NCBI RefSeq assembly: GCF_023554995.1
Contig: NZ_JAMJPK010000001.1
Coordinates: 62,001-126,000, forward strand
DNA: 64,000 bases
Direction: 5' to 3'
DNA from: Halomonas gemina
GTDB taxonomy: Bacteria; Pseudomonadota; Gammaproteobacteria; Pseudomonadales; Halomonadaceae
Shown here: one piece after another, positions 26,748 through 35,737 of the stretch
How positions within the stretch are numbered: the stretch's first letter is position 1
How the letters are laid out: every line of letters starts with the position of its first letter
Position numbers and translations under genes: made by a program
The notes under the pieces: model-generated
Seen by the model: only the letters and a program-made list of their open reading frames with translations
Databases searched by the model: none
What the model was told of the DNA's origin: nothing

Positions 26748-26834
26748 TGGTGCCCGGAGCCGGGCTCGAACCGGCACGGTGTTACCACCGAGGGATTTTA
26801 AGTCCCTTGCGTCTACCAATTTCGCCATCCGGGC
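26748..26834 (-). tRNA. tRNA-Leu (anticodon UAA)
   Basis: 87 bases with encoded CCA. Acceptor stem GCCCGG/CCGGGC, anticodon loop CTTAAAA (anticodon TAA), long variable arm of a class II tRNA, T loop TTCGAGC. Third in a tRNA operon after Gly and Cys. Confidence 0.96.
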
Positions 26835-26867
26835 GGCACGGTTGCGAGCGGGCAGCTAGGGGAATGA

Positions 26868-26941
26868 TGGAGGCTGGAGTCGGAATCGAACCGGCGTACA
26901 CGGAGTTGCAGTCCGCTGCATAACCACTCTGCCATCCAGCC
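26868..26941 (-). tRNA. tRNA-Cys (anticodon GCA)
   Basis: 74 bases with encoded CCA. Acceptor GGCTGGA, anticodon loop CTGCAAC, T loop TTCGATT. Cotranscribed with tRNA-Gly and tRNA-Leu; the Gly-Cys-Leu order after pgsA matches E. coli glyW-cysT-leuZ. Confidence 0.96.
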
Positions 26942-26967
26942 TCATGAGTCGTGCCATTCGTGGGGAA

Positions 26968-27042
26968 TGGAGCGGGAAACGAGATTCGAACTCGCGACCC
27001 TCGCCTTGGCAAGGCGATGCTCTACCACTGAGCTATTCCCGC
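26968..27042 (-). tRNA. tRNA-Gly (anticodon GCC)
   Basis: 75 bases with encoded CCA. Acceptor GCGGGAA, anticodon loop TTGCCAA (anticodon GCC), T loop TTCGAAT. First tRNA behind a near-consensus promoter. Confidence 0.97.
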
Positions 27043-27057
27043 CTGACTCGAGAGCGA

Positions 27058-27085
27058 ATTATACGGATAAGTCGGTGACTGTCAA
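27058..27085 (-). promoter_or_regulatory. Consensus sigma-70 promoter of the tRNA-Gly-Cys-Leu operon
   Basis: Minus strand TTGACA (27080-27085), 16-base spacer, TATAAT (27058-27063). Both hexamers are perfect. It lies just after the pgsA stop and 15 bases before the tRNA-Gly 5' end. Confidence 0.93.
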
Positions 27086-27102
27086 ACACTTTTCGCCACC
27101 CT

Positions 27103-27654
27103 TCAGCGCATTGAACTGCTCAGGTGCGGCCAGGCCGCCTTGAGGTAGAGAAACATCGACCAGAGGGTCAGCAGGGCCGCCACGTAGAGGGTGGCCACGC
27201 CCAGCAGGGCCACGGGGGTGCCGGGGGCGAAGGCCAGCAGCACCAGCAGGGCGACCATCTGCAGGGTGGTCTTGACCTTGCCGATCCACGAGACCGCCAC
27301 CTGGCCACGCTTGCCCATCTCGGCCATCCACTCGCGCAGGGCCGAGATGACGATCTCGCGGCCGATGATCACCAGCGCCGGCAGGGTCAGCCAGATGGCC
27401 TCGTAGCGCTCGATCAGCAGGGCCAGGGCCACGGCCACCATCAGCTTGTCGGCTACCGGATCGAGGAAGGCGCCGAAGGGCGTGGACTGATCCCAGCGCC
27501 GGGCCAGGTAGCCGTCGAGCCAGTCGGTCACCGCGGCGAGCGCGAACAGGGCCGCGGCCAGCGGCATGCTCCAGGCGAAGGGCAGGTAGAACAGCACCAC
27601 CAGCAGCGGGATGAAGAGGATTCTGGCCAGGGTGAGCAGGTTGGGTATGTTCAT
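27103..27654 (-). CDS. pgsA: CDP-diacylglycerol--glycerol-3-phosphate 3-phosphatidyltransferase
   Basis: 183 residues, integral membrane enzyme making phosphatidylglycerophosphate for PG and cardiolipin. It contains the CDP-alcohol phosphotransferase signature [24 protein letters not shown] (D-G-x2-A-R-x8-G-x3-D-x3-D form). Starts [12 protein letters not shown]. Lies between uvrC and the tRNA operon as in E. coli. Confidence 0.96.
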   Translation of the reverse strand: MNIPNLLTLARILFIPLLVVLFYLPFAWSMPLAAALFALAAVTDWLDGYLARRWDQSTPFGAFLDPVADKLMVAVALALLIERYEAIWLTLPALVIIGREIVISALREWMAEMGKRGQVAVSWIGKVKTTLQMVALLVLLAFAPGTPVALLGVATLYVAALLTLWSMFLYLKAAWPHLSSSMR

Positions 27655-27720
27655 CGGGAGGTGCGGTCCTTGCCTTGGGAGATACCGGAAACCCCCTCAT
27701 TCTATCCGTCGGGGCCTGAC

Positions 27721-29535
27721 TCATCCATGCAGGGCGCGATGAATCGTCTCGGCCAGGGTGGCACTGATGCCGGGGACCCGGGCCAACTCCTCGCGACTGG
27801 CCTGCCTGACTCCCTGCAGGCCACCGAAGAAGCGCAGCAGCTCGCGGCGGCGACGCGGCCCCACCCCCGGAATGTCCTGCAGGGTGGAGGTGCGCCGTGT
27901 CTTGTCGCGCCGTGCCCGGTGGCCGGCGATGGCGAAGCGGTGGGACTCGTCGCGGATGTACTGGATCAGGTGCAGGGCCGGGGAGGCGCCGTCGAGGTCC
28001 AGGCTGCGGTCGACGGTCTCGACGAACAGCGTCTCGAGCCCCGCCTTGCGGGTGGTGCCCTTGGCCACGCCGAGCAGGGTGACGCCGCTGACGCCCAGCT
28101 CGGCGAACACCTCCCGGGCCATGTTGAGCTGCCCCTTGCCGCCGTCGACGACCAGGATGTCCGGGCGTTCGCCTTCACCTTCGGCCAGGCGCTTGAAGCG
28201 ACGGGTCAGGGCCTGATGCATGGCGGCATAGTCGTCGCCGGCGGCCACGCCCTCGATGTTGAAGCGGCGGTAGTCGGACTTGCGCGGCCCGTTCTCGTCG
28301 AACACCACGCAGGAGGCCACGGTGGCCTCGCCATGGCTGTGGCTGATGTCGAAGCACTCCAGGCGGCGGGGGATGTCCTCGAGCGCCAGGGCCTCGCGCA
28401 GGGCCGCGAAACGCTTCGAGAGCTGGGTCTGACTGGCCAGCTGACTGGCCAGCTGCTGTTCGGCGTTGGTGCGGGCCAGCTCTCGCCACTGGGCGCGATG
28501 GCCGCGGACCTGGTCGGTCAGGCGAATGCGCTTGCCGGCACGTTCCCCCAGCGCCCGGGCGATCAGGTCGGCGTCCGGTACCGGGTGGCTGGTGATCACC
28601 TCCGCCGGGATCTCCCTGGCCTGGCCCAGGTAGAACTGACTGATGAAGTCGCCGAGCAGCGCCTCGGGGCCCAGGTCGAGCCCGTTGGCCGGGGCATGGT
28701 GCCGGGCCCCCAGCAGGCGGCCCTGGCGCACCGTGAGCACCGAGATGCACAGCGCCCCGGGGCGGCTGGCCAGCGCGAAGACATCGGCATCGCCGCCACT
28801 GGTGTCGACGAACTGGCGCTGCTGCATCTGGCGAAGGTGCTGGACCTGGTCGCGCAGCCGGGCGGCCTCCTCGAAGTCGAGGCGGGCACTGGCCGCCTCC
28901 ATGGCCTCGGTCAGCTCGCTGGTCACCGCCTCGCTTCTGCCCTCGAGGCACATCACCGCATGCTCGAGGTCACGCCGATAGTCCGCCTCGCTGATATGGC
29001 CCACGCAGGGGGCGCTGCAGCGCTGGATCTGGTACTGCAGGCAGGGGCGAGTACGGTGGGCGAAGACGCTGTCCTCGCAGTTGCGGATGCGGAAGATCTT
29101 CTGCATCAGCGACAGGCTCTCGCGCACGGCGCCGCTGCTGGGGTAGGGGCCCAGGTAGCGGCCATCGTTATGGCGCACCCGGGCGCGCTTGTACTCCAGG
29201 GCGGGGAAGGGGTGGCGGTCGCTGACGAAGACGAAGGGGTAGGACTTGTCGTCGCGCAGCAGGATGTTGTAGGGCGGGCGCAGCTCCTTGATCAGCGTCT
29301 GCTCGAGCAGCAGGGCCTCGGTCTCGCTGTTGGTCACCGTCACCTGGATGTCGGCGATGCGGCCGACCAGGGCCTGGGTCTTGGTGTTGAGCGCACCGCG
29401 GAAGTAGCTTGCCAGGCGCGCCTTGAGGCGACGCGCCTTGCCCACATAGAGGGTCTCGCCGTGCTCGTCGAGCATGCGGTAGACCCCCGGGGATTCGCTG
29501 ACGCTGCCGAGGAAGTCGCGGGAATCGAAGCTCAT
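27721..29535 (-). CDS. uvrC: UvrABC excinuclease subunit C
   Basis: 604 residues. Makes both incisions in nucleotide excision repair. GIY-YIG nuclease at the N-terminus (GVYRMLDEHGETLYVGKA, residues 17-34), Cys-rich HRTRPCLQYQIQRCSAPCVG, UVR helices (EEAARLRDQVQHLRQMQ near residue 215), RNase H-like nuclease (VVDGGKGQLNMA) and two C-terminal helix-hairpin-helix motifs (IPGVGPRRRRELLRFFGG, VPGISATLAETIH). Downstream of gacA on the same strand, the standard pair. Confidence 0.97.
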   Translation of the reverse strand: MSFDSRDFLGSVSESPGVYRMLDEHGETLYVGKARRLKARLASYFRGALNTKTQALVGRIADIQVTVTNSETEALLLEQTLIKELRPPYNILLRDDKSYPFVFVSDRHPFPALEYKRARVRHNDGRYLGPYPSSGAVRESLSLMQKIFRIRNCEDSVFAHRTRPCLQYQIQRCSAPCVGHISEADYRRDLEHAVMCLEGRSEAVTSELTEAMEAASARLDFEEAARLRDQVQHLRQMQQRQFVDTSGGDADVFALASRPGALCISVLTVRQGRLLGARHHAPANGLDLGPEALLGDFISQFYLGQAREIPAEVITSHPVPDADLIARALGERAGKRIRLTDQVRGHRAQWRELARTNAEQQLASQLASQTQLSKRFAALREALALEDIPRRLECFDISHSHGEATVASCVVFDENGPRKSDYRRFNIEGVAAGDDYAAMHQALTRRFKRLAEGEGERPDILVVDGGKGQLNMAREVFAELGVSGVTLLGVAKGTTRKAGLETLFVETVDRSLDLDGASPALHLIQYIRDESHRFAIAGHRARRDKTRRTSTLQDIPGVGPRRRRELLRFFGGLQGVRQASREELARVPGISATLAETIHRALHG

Positions 29536-29602
29536 GGAAACGGCGTGCCGGGATCGGGAAGCGGAGCCCCATTCTACCAGATCGTGACCCTCGGCAAGGC
29601 GC

Positions 29603-30250
29603 TCAGTCGGCGTCGGAGAAGCCGTCGACCAGGCCGTGGCGCAGGCCGAGGTGGGTCAGCTCCACATCGGAGGTCACGCCGAGCTTCTCGAAGATGCGGT
29701 AGCGGTAGGTGTTGACGGTCTTGGGGCTTAGGAACATGCGGTCGGCGATGTCGGCGACGCGCTGGCAGTTGACGACCATCATCGCCACCTGGAGCTCGCG
29801 CTGGGAGAGCTGGTCGAAGGGATTGTCCGGCGCATCGATGCGCGACAGCACCAGTCGCTGGGCGATCTCGGGGCTGACATAGCGCTTGCCGCCGAACACG
29901 CAGTGGATCGCCTCGACCATCTCGTCGTGCTGGCAGCCCTTGCTGATGAAGCCATGGGCCCCGGCCTCGAGCAGGCGCTGGGCGAAGGTCTCCTCGATGA
30001 AGGCGGTCAGCACCAGGATGCGGATGTCGCTGGCGAAGCGGTTGATCTTGCGGGTGGCCTCCAGGCCGCCGATCCCGGGCATGCGGATATCCATCAGCAC
30101 GATGTCCGGTTCGAGCTTGCGCGCCTTGGTGATGGCCTCCTCGCCATCGGCGGCCTCACCGACCACGCGGATCCCGCGCTCGGCATTCAGCAGGTGGGCG
30201 ATGCTGGTCCGTACCAGGTGATGGTCATCGGCGACGAGAACCCTGATCAA
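29603..30250 (-). CDS. gacA: GacA/UvrY-type response regulator
   Basis: 215 residues. Receiver domain with phospho-acceptor Asp54 in [10 protein letters not shown], Asp8-Asp9 pocket and Lys in KGCQHDEM; C-terminal LuxR helix-turn-helix ([36 protein letters not shown]). In the GacS-GacA (BarA-UvrY) system it activates csrB/rsm small RNAs. The start is TTG 30250, with AGGAG 9 bases upstream; gene order gacA-uvrC is conserved. Confidence 0.93.
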   Translation of the reverse strand: MIRVLVADDHHLVRTSIAHLLNAERGIRVVGEAADGEEAITKARKLEPDIVLMDIRMPGIGGLEATRKINRFASDIRILVLTAFIEETFAQRLLEAGAHGFISKGCQHDEMVEAIHCVFGGKRYVSPEIAQRLVLSRIDAPDNPFDQLSQRELQVAMMVVNCQRVADIADRMFLSPKTVNTYRYRIFEKLGVTSDVELTHLGLRHGLVDGFSDAD

Positions 30251-30418
30251 CGCTGACGCTCCTGAAGACGTGGTGGGGTGAGTGTCGTCCCGAGACGGGG
30301 CCTGGCTATAGAAGATGCCAACATGTCGACCGGCTCGGTATCAGTCTCTGTAGGGTGGCACATCACGTCCCTAAGGGGAATTGGCACAAGGCAGAAGAGT
30401 GAAATTGCCCTCATGGGG

Positions 30419-30447
30419 TTGACGCCTATGGGGAGGCTGCGTACTAT
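30419..30447 (+). promoter_or_regulatory. Sigma-70 promoter of tRNA-Ala
   Basis: TTGACG (30419-30424), 17-base spacer, TACTAT (30442-30447), 31 bases before the tRNA. The remainder of the 30251-30418 gap (gacA upstream region) shows nothing else I can name. Confidence 0.85.
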
Positions 30448-30478
30448 TTGCCTCGTTCTCGCAAGACGGGAACGATGT

Positions 30479-30554
30479 GGGGCCTTAGCTCAGCTGGGAG
30501 AGCGCAACACTGGCAGTGTTGAGGTCAGCGGTTCGATCCCGCTAGGCTCCACCA
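30479..30554 (+). tRNA. tRNA-Ala (anticodon GGC), prophage target
   Basis: 76 bases with encoded CCA. Acceptor GGGGCCT/AGGCTCC, D arm, anticodon loop CTGGCAG (GGC), T loop TTCGATC. Complete, so the prophage entered at its 3' end and restored the gene, as tyrosine integrases usually do. Confidence 0.97.
30525..30554. other. Probable attL core within the tRNA-Ala 3' end
   Basis: The T arm and acceptor 3' strand of the tRNA form the last host sequence before phage DNA. Its exact length cannot be set because the matching attR copy is outside the window. Confidence 0.55.
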
Positions 30555-30571
30555 ACAAGACACATCGAATC

Positions 30572-30604
30572 AGCCGCTTAGCGCACCCCGCTAGGCGGCT
30601 TTTT
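30572..30604 (+). terminator. Rho-independent terminator after tRNA-Ala
   Basis: AGCCGCTTAGCG (30572-30583) pairs with CGCTAGGCGGCT (30589-30600), with one G-U pair, followed by a U-run. It ends the tRNA transcript on the phage side of attL. Confidence 0.9.
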
Positions 30605-30610
30605 CGTGCG

Positions 30611-30641
30611 CCCGTAAAAAACCCGAAAAACTCCCGAAAAA
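30611..30641 (+). repeat. Three CCCGAAAAA-like repeats with 11-base period next to attL
   Basis: CCCGTAAAA (30611), CCCGAAAAA (30622) and CCCGAAAAA (30633), each 11 bases apart, thus on one face of the helix. Position about 60-90 bases from the tRNA end fits integrase arm sites. The rest of the gap to 30940 holds an inverted repeat (30844-30874) and no gene I can support. Confidence 0.55.
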
Positions 30642-30843
30642 TTCGCCATGCCCAAACCTCTAGGAAACCCCTGAACAAATCTCAGTGGAACTGCCCGAGT
30701 GCGTCTGGCGGGGTAAAATGGCAGCCTCTCCCCGTCTTTTTCCCAAGCTCATCAGGCAAGCGAGGTACAGCTGTTCAGCCTGTTTGTTAGTCTTGGCCAT
30801 TGAGACTGCCGACGAATTGACGGGGGAGTGTGTCTTGAATTTT

Positions 30844-30874
30844 CCCTGGCAGCCGAGTTATTCGTCTGCCAGGG
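30844..30874. repeat. Inverted repeat CCCTGGCAG / CTGCCAGGG downstream of the subtilase gene
   Basis: Nine-base perfect arms with a 13-base loop, 66 bases after the subtilase stop on the minus strand. No U-run in that direction, so terminator function is uncertain. Confidence 0.5.
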
Positions 30875-30940
30875 CCAGCAGGCCACATGGGGTGGTCATG
30901 TATAACAGTCGAGGCTCCAGCTCGCTTGTCAGCCGGATCC

Positions 30941-33190
30941 TTATGTAGATATTTGTACTGGGACCTCGATTTTTGGTTCTATAGGCAGGAGTGTTGTTAT
31001 ATATTTTTCCTGAACTTTTTCGTAAAGATCGGGTGTGTTTTTATTGTAAACGCTAACTACTAAGGCAAAGTGTATTTTTTCAGCCTCTTGGGGGGCAGCA
31101 TTATTTCCGGGCTCCCTAGCTATATAGTGTATATCAAACACAGGTCGGTCTAGCGAGGACCCTCTCTTCCTTATAGAGTTCTTCCGAACAGTATCCCACT
31201 TGTGACCATCAGTCCGTAGGTCTGCCTCAGAAGCGAACTCCTGTTTTGTAAAAAAAGACTCAGTATCTGGGAATTGCGGGTCGATCCTTCCTTTTCCTTC
31301 TTTCTTAATTCTTGCCTCTGTCTTTTTAAATTTTCCTTTGTGAGGTCTAAATCTTATATCGAGGCCAGCGCGGGTATATTCTCCCGGTGTGTGCGGATCA
31401 GTGTTGCATGTGTAGCAGAAAGTTGCGCAGATTTCTACGTTTCCTCTGAGTTGTTCGTCTGGTAAGGGGATAGGAGCACGCATAACCTTTCCTGGCTCCA
31501 GCCTTCCTTTGTAGAGAACTTTAATTTCTCCATCTTTGCAAGTGATTGTTTCAACCACATCACTTACCATTCCCCAGCCAACTTCATCAATTGAGTGGCT
31601 GCTTGATGAAGCCGAGTGCACCATCAAGGCGCGAATGGCAGTAGGTGTCAAATCAGATCCTAGGTAAGATTTTAGCCCCGCTGCTATACGCATGGCGTAA
31701 GGTGTGGAGAAGCTTGTTCCTCTGCTTTCAACAATGCTAAGTTGTGGGGAGATGAAATGGAATGCATTACCTTCTACTCCTCCAAAAGCTACGACATCCG
31801 GCTTAATTAAGCCTGGGTTTCTGCCTGGGCCAATTGAGCTGTATGGAGCTCTCATCCAGCCTTCAGTCATACTGTCAGTAGCACCTACTGATAAAGCATT
31901 AACGCAGTCGCTAGGTACTTGTATTCTGGATTTCGGCCACGGCTCTTCTCCATCGTTACCAACAGCAATCCCACCGAGACATTGACCACTACCAAGATGG
32001 TCATCTAGCATGGCTGTCCAAGCTGTAACGTCGTCTCCAGCAACTTCATGTGGGCCAATGCTGAATGATATGATTGGATAATTCGATTGAGAAAGAACCT
32101 CGTCAATATAAATCAAAACGTCATATAAGCTAGAGTCGGTCAAGCCATCACCAAGCACTCTATAGTGATCAACGGAAGCATATGGTCTTTCTAAGTTCCC
32201 TGGTTCAACATGCCCAAATAAAAATGCCGAGGTTACCAAGGCTCCATGATTGACGAAGTTGTTAATTGGCCCGCCTATGTTTGCTCCGTCTGAAGGCTCT
32301 ATATAGTTTACCCATCGGCCATATGGATGTTCCGGCGGCAAACCGCCGTCAAAAATAGCTACACGGTAACTTTCATCCAAAGGGGGGGTAGTCGGAAAAG
32401 AAGCCGCAGAGTCAAAATGTTGAGCTTTTATCAGCGTCGGCTCGTCGATAGTGCGAAGCTTTGGCATAGGCCTAATCATTCGGATAAATGAAAAGTCTGC
32501 CAGTTCCTCTACGTCTGAGCGTCCACCTCGAGCAGGTATAAAAAGCAGTCCTCTGCTTTGATATGACCTAGACATTCCAAGATCGATATTGTGCTTGCCT
32601 GCAAAGTCTACGAAGGAAGGCTCCCAAGAGACATCCTTGGCACTATCAAAATGCAAAACGACTTCAACGGATTCGTTTTCATTGCTAAAATTCCCTGCCA
32701 TTTTTTCGTTACGATTAGGCAGCGTGGCAGCTTCTAATTTTAAAAAGTCTTCAGCTAAAGCTGTTCCATTTTCAATGCTAGAGAGTTTCTCTCCAAGGGA
32801 TTGAATAACTTCTTTCTTTCCAGACAAGAAAAGAAATGTCGAAAGAGCTCCGTTCTCATCATCACTCCCCTTTCCTTTAATTGGCTTTATTTTTGTTGAT
32901 CTGCTGCCAAGTAACCTTAAATTAAGCTGATTTATCAGTCCTTCGGGGAATGCTGAGCGCGATATATATTTTGGGTGTAGCGTAATTCCGATTACAGCAT
33001 TCCCACCTGCCAGCTTATCATCTGGAATTTCTTCCAGCTGAGAAGAAATAGTTTCAAAATAGCTTTTGAATCTATCTTTTTGAAAGCCTAGGTCATAGAG
33101 AGGGTCAGATTCATTGTACCCGCCTCTGTAGCGTACTGTGTCAGTGAGCTTTTCCCCGCGCCCAAAAAGGAATCTTTGTTTGTTTGCCAT
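30941..33190 (-). CDS. ietS: S8 (subtilisin-like) protease of an IetAS-type pair
   Basis: 749 residues. The subtilase triad is intact: Asp281 in RVAIFDGG, His315 in NHGALVTS, oxyanion Asn412 in AVGNDG and Ser493 in RGTSFSTPYAMR. There is no signal peptide, so it acts in the cytoplasm. About 250 residues precede the protease domain and about 200 follow; neither matches a family I know. It starts directly at the stop of an AAA ATPase gene. That pairing is the IetA/IetS module, first described as a Ti-plasmid stability/toxin system and later listed among anti-phage systems. Base composition is clearly AT-richer than the flanking phage genes, a sign of separate acquisition. Confidence 0.85.
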   Translation of the reverse strand: MANKQRFLFGRGEKLTDTVRYRGGYNESDPLYDLGFQKDRFKSYFETISSQLEEIPDDKLAGGNAVIGITLHPKYISRSAFPEGLINQLNLRLLGSRSTKIKPIKGKGSDDENGALSTFLFLSGKKEVIQSLGEKLSSIENGTALAEDFLKLEAATLPNRNEKMAGNFSNENESVEVVLHFDSAKDVSWEPSFVDFAGKHNIDLGMSRSYQSRGLLFIPARGGRSDVEELADFSFIRMIRPMPKLRTIDEPTLIKAQHFDSAASFPTTPPLDESYRVAIFDGGLPPEHPYGRWVNYIEPSDGANIGGPINNFVNHGALVTSAFLFGHVEPGNLERPYASVDHYRVLGDGLTDSSLYDVLIYIDEVLSQSNYPIISFSIGPHEVAGDDVTAWTAMLDDHLGSGQCLGGIAVGNDGEEPWPKSRIQVPSDCVNALSVGATDSMTEGWMRAPYSSIGPGRNPGLIKPDVVAFGGVEGNAFHFISPQLSIVESRGTSFSTPYAMRIAAGLKSYLGSDLTPTAIRALMVHSASSSSHSIDEVGWGMVSDVVETITCKDGEIKVLYKGRLEPGKVMRAPIPLPDEQLRGNVEICATFCYTCNTDPHTPGEYTRAGLDIRFRPHKGKFKKTEARIKKEGKGRIDPQFPDTESFFTKQEFASEADLRTDGHKWDTVRKNSIRKRGSSLDRPVFDIHYIAREPGNNAAPQEAEKIHFALVVSVYNKNTPDLYEKVQEKYITTLLPIEPKIEVPVQIST

Positions 33191-34321
33191 TCAGACTGCC
33201 TCCAATGCGTTCTTCAGAGTTCCTCTTGCTATAGATGTTATACGGCTTGCTGCTCGTTGAGACAGCTTGCTCTCACGGACGAGCTTAACAGCCATTAGCT
33301 TCCTTTTATCCTTGTCAAACTTGTCTGAATTTCTCTCGAGGAGCGATCTCATATAATCTTGAGCTCCATCCTCGCCATATAAAAAGCAGCTCTTTCTTAG
33401 ATTGTTTACTTCTCTCTGAAAGTCGCTATATGATGTCCCTTCCATTATTAGAGTGAGAAAAATAATCCATTCTTTCGGCATGTCGTCTCTGCCCTTTATA
33501 AGAGCCATTCCGACTTTTCTAAGATCATCACTGCTCGGTCTGCGAAAATCAATGATCTGGTCAAATCTCCTGTGTATTGCCGGATCGAGTAGGTGGGAGT
33601 GATTAGTTGCAGCTATTAAAATATTTTCGTTCCCCCATTGGTCCAACTCTTGCAGTAGTACTGTGACAAGCCTTTTGGTCTCACCAACGTCTGAGCTGTC
33701 ATCTCTCATTTTAGCCACAGCATCAATCTCGTCAATCAGTAAAACGCAAGGTCTTTCCCTCGAAAAATTGATCGCAGATTTTATGTTGTTACCAGTTTTT
33801 CCTAGCAAGCTACTTACAACTGTTGCTAGGTCAAGTGTCAGAAGTGGTCTTTTTAACTGCTGGGCTATGTATTTTGCACACACTGTCTTTCCGACACCAG
33901 GAGGGCCAGTAAACAATAGCTTGCTAGTAGGGGTGATTCCAGCAGCTAGCATTTCTTTTAATTTTTTTCGCTCACTCAATACGAGGTTTATTGGCCCTTT
34001 TACTTCACTAGATCCTATAAAGCCAGCGGGCAACGTAACTGGATCCTCTACGTTGAGAAGCTCGCTACCTGACTCCTTATCGATAGGGGGGGGAGCATTC
34101 ACCCCTACCCCAGAATCTTTAACCTTTCTAATGTAAGGTTTTTCTGCTTCTCCCGCCTCGCTGAACATCGCGCTTTTCAGCCGATCCGCGAGAGGATGCC
34201 TTTTTGCTTGAAGCGTGCGGATGAGCCTGAGAGCCTGAATTTTGACCTTCTCGCTATCCCCCTTCGCTCCAAGGGCAGCCAGTTGGATCATTTTCTCTGA
34301 AATGTAGTCATAATCGTCCAT
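33191..34321 (-). CDS. ietA: AAA ATPase of an IetAS-type pair
   Basis: 376 residues. Single AAA domain: Walker A GPPGVGKT (139-146), Walker B VLLIDEID (193-200), sensor-1 Asn240 in AATN, arginine finger region HRRFD (250-254). Residues 1-100 are a helical N-terminal part that probably binds the partner or target. It is first in the two-gene operon, with no gap to the subtilase gene. In known IetAS modules the ATPase counteracts or controls the protease. AT-rich codons set the pair apart from the integrase next door. The 34322-34555 gap upstream is AT-rich at its left end and must hold the promoter, but I cannot pick a convincing one. Confidence 0.85.
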   Translation of the reverse strand: MDDYDYISEKMIQLAALGAKGDSEKVKIQALRLIRTLQAKRHPLADRLKSAMFSEAGEAEKPYIRKVKDSGVGVNAPPPIDKESGSELLNVEDPVTLPAGFIGSSEVKGPINLVLSERKKLKEMLAAGITPTSKLLFTGPPGVGKTVCAKYIAQQLKRPLLTLDLATVVSSLLGKTGNNIKSAINFSRERPCVLLIDEIDAVAKMRDDSSDVGETKRLVTVLLQELDQWGNENILIAATNHSHLLDPAIHRRFDQIIDFRRPSSDDLRKVGMALIKGRDDMPKEWIIFLTLIMEGTSYSDFQREVNNLRKSCFLYGEDGAQDYMRSLLERNSDKFDKDKRKLMAVKLVRESKLSQRAASRITSIARGTLKNALEAV

Positions 34322-34555
34322 TTGGCTCGTAACCTACTGAATCCTAATATTTTGATGATGGCACAGTTTTATTATGGCATTGCCTCGACAAGCCCACAAG
34401 TGGCAGTCTGTAACGATGGATCATGCCCTCAGTCCACCTCTGGGATGGTCCGCCACCCAGGTCACAGCTGGGGCATCCTTTGAATCGAGCCTCTGGATCA
34501 GCAGGCTCCATATTAGGACCATGTGTTTTGGTCAGCCTCTTCAGGCGTTTCAGAA

Positions 34556-35737
34556 TCAGACGGGAGTATGCCTAGCTGTAGAAGAAAAACATCGCGGGCT
34601 CAGCCCACATTCCCCTAGCAGGGCGGGCATCCCTTGGTTTGGGCCCTTGGCTTCCTGCCAGCGGATACCGTGGCCGTCTAGGTAGATCTCTGTGGTGTCG
34701 GACTCGGCGTGCCCCATTAGGATTTGAATGTCCTCAAGGCTGGCGCCCTGGTCTTCGAGCAGCTTGGAGCCGAGCGAGCGGATCTCGTGAAAGGTGGGCC
34801 GTTGCCGCGGTTCCAGCCTGGCGATCTCCGGCACATTGTCGCGCAACCGAGCGAACGTCTTGGAAAGCATGTCGTCAGTGACGCGGCTCCAGTGGTCGCG
34901 GGCCCGGGTCTCGGCGGTGATGCGCTGATGGACCCGATGGACGATGTAGGGCGACACCGGCGGCACCAGCCGCGAGCGCTGGATGATGTCCTCGATGGCC
35001 GGCGTCAACTCGATCGCCACGTAGGCGGTATGGCTGCGCGTGCGGGTCTTCTTCCTTATATAGCGAAGCCGGCCGTCGACGATGTGGTCATACCGGGCGG
35101 CGGCGACCTCGGCCCGGCCGAATAGGCAGACCAGGGCGAGCTCCATGGCCACCTGAAACCAGGGCTCGGCCTGATCATAGATGGCCTGGAACTGCCCGGG
35201 CGTGAGTCGGCGACGCTGCTTGGTGTATCCGGTATCGCTCTTGCTGGTGGGCTCGATGGGGTTGTCGTCCATCCAGCCCTTGGTGCGGGCGAACTGGAAC
35301 ACTTGGGCGAGCAGGGCCCGGTGGTAGCGGTAGGGCTCTCCTTTATAGTGCTCGTCCAGGTACTCGGCGCACCACCGGGTGGTGATCTGCTCGAGGGGCA
35401 TGTCGCCGCGATCCTTGGCCAAGCGCGCGAGGGCGTAGCGCTTGTTGGCCCGGGTGCCCGGGGCGAGCTTGCTGGCGCTGTCGACGCGATCCTTTTTGAA
35501 GGCTTCGATGGCTGTGCCCAGGGTGATGCCGCTGGTGCCCTCTACCCGGGCCACCAGGTCGGCGCCCTTGGCCAGGCGCGCATTGAGCACGCGTGCAGCG
35601 GCTTGGGCCTTGGCCTTGTCGCTGCCCATCCCATGGCGCTTCCCGGTTCTCGGGTTGCGGTAGATGTAGGTGCCGCCCGACTCATAAAGGTTGGGCTCCA
35701 GCCCTCGGTGCTTGCGCGTGCGCGGCCTGGCTGCCAT
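34556..35737 (-). CDS. Tyrosine-type phage integrase
   Basis: 393 residues. Catalytic set Arg208 (LFGRAE), His317 and Arg320 (HEIRSLG), His343 (LMGHAES) and Tyr352 (TEIYLDG). The N-terminal arm-binding domain has the lambda-type GLEPNLYESGGTYIYRNP, and a SAM-like core-binding domain lies at about 70-160. It lies about 4 kb from the tRNA target, with the IetAS-like pair inserted between. The start overlaps the stop of the excisionase gene by one base. It should recombine attP with the tRNA-Ala attB. Confidence 0.95.
   Translation of the reverse strand: MAARPRTRKHRGLEPNLYESGGTYIYRNPRTGKRHGMGSDKAKAQAAARVLNARLAKGADLVARVEGTSGITLGTAIEAFKKDRVDSASKLAPGTRANKRYALARLAKDRGDMPLEQITTRWCAEYLDEHYKGEPYRYHRALLAQVFQFARTKGWMDDNPIEPTSKSDTGYTKQRRRLTPGQFQAIYDQAEPWFQVAMELALVCLFGRAEVAAARYDHIVDGRLRYIRKKTRTRSHTAYVAIELTPAIEDIIQRSRLVPPVSPYIVHRVHQRITAETRARDHWSRVTDDMLSKTFARLRDNVPEIARLEPRQRPTFHEIRSLGSKLLEDQGASLEDIQILMGHAESDTTEIYLDGHGIRWQEAKGPNQGMPALLGECGLSPRCFSSTARHTPV

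Noticed and set aside
27124..29715. 863-codon plus-strand frame over pgsA and uvrC
   Set aside because: Antisense shadow of two certain genes with the low-complexity composition of such shadows.
30341..30418. Sigma-54 promoter upstream of tRNA-Ala (TTGGCAC is present)
   Set aside because: The downstream GC element at the required distance is missing, and a good sigma-70 promoter lies closer to the tRNA.
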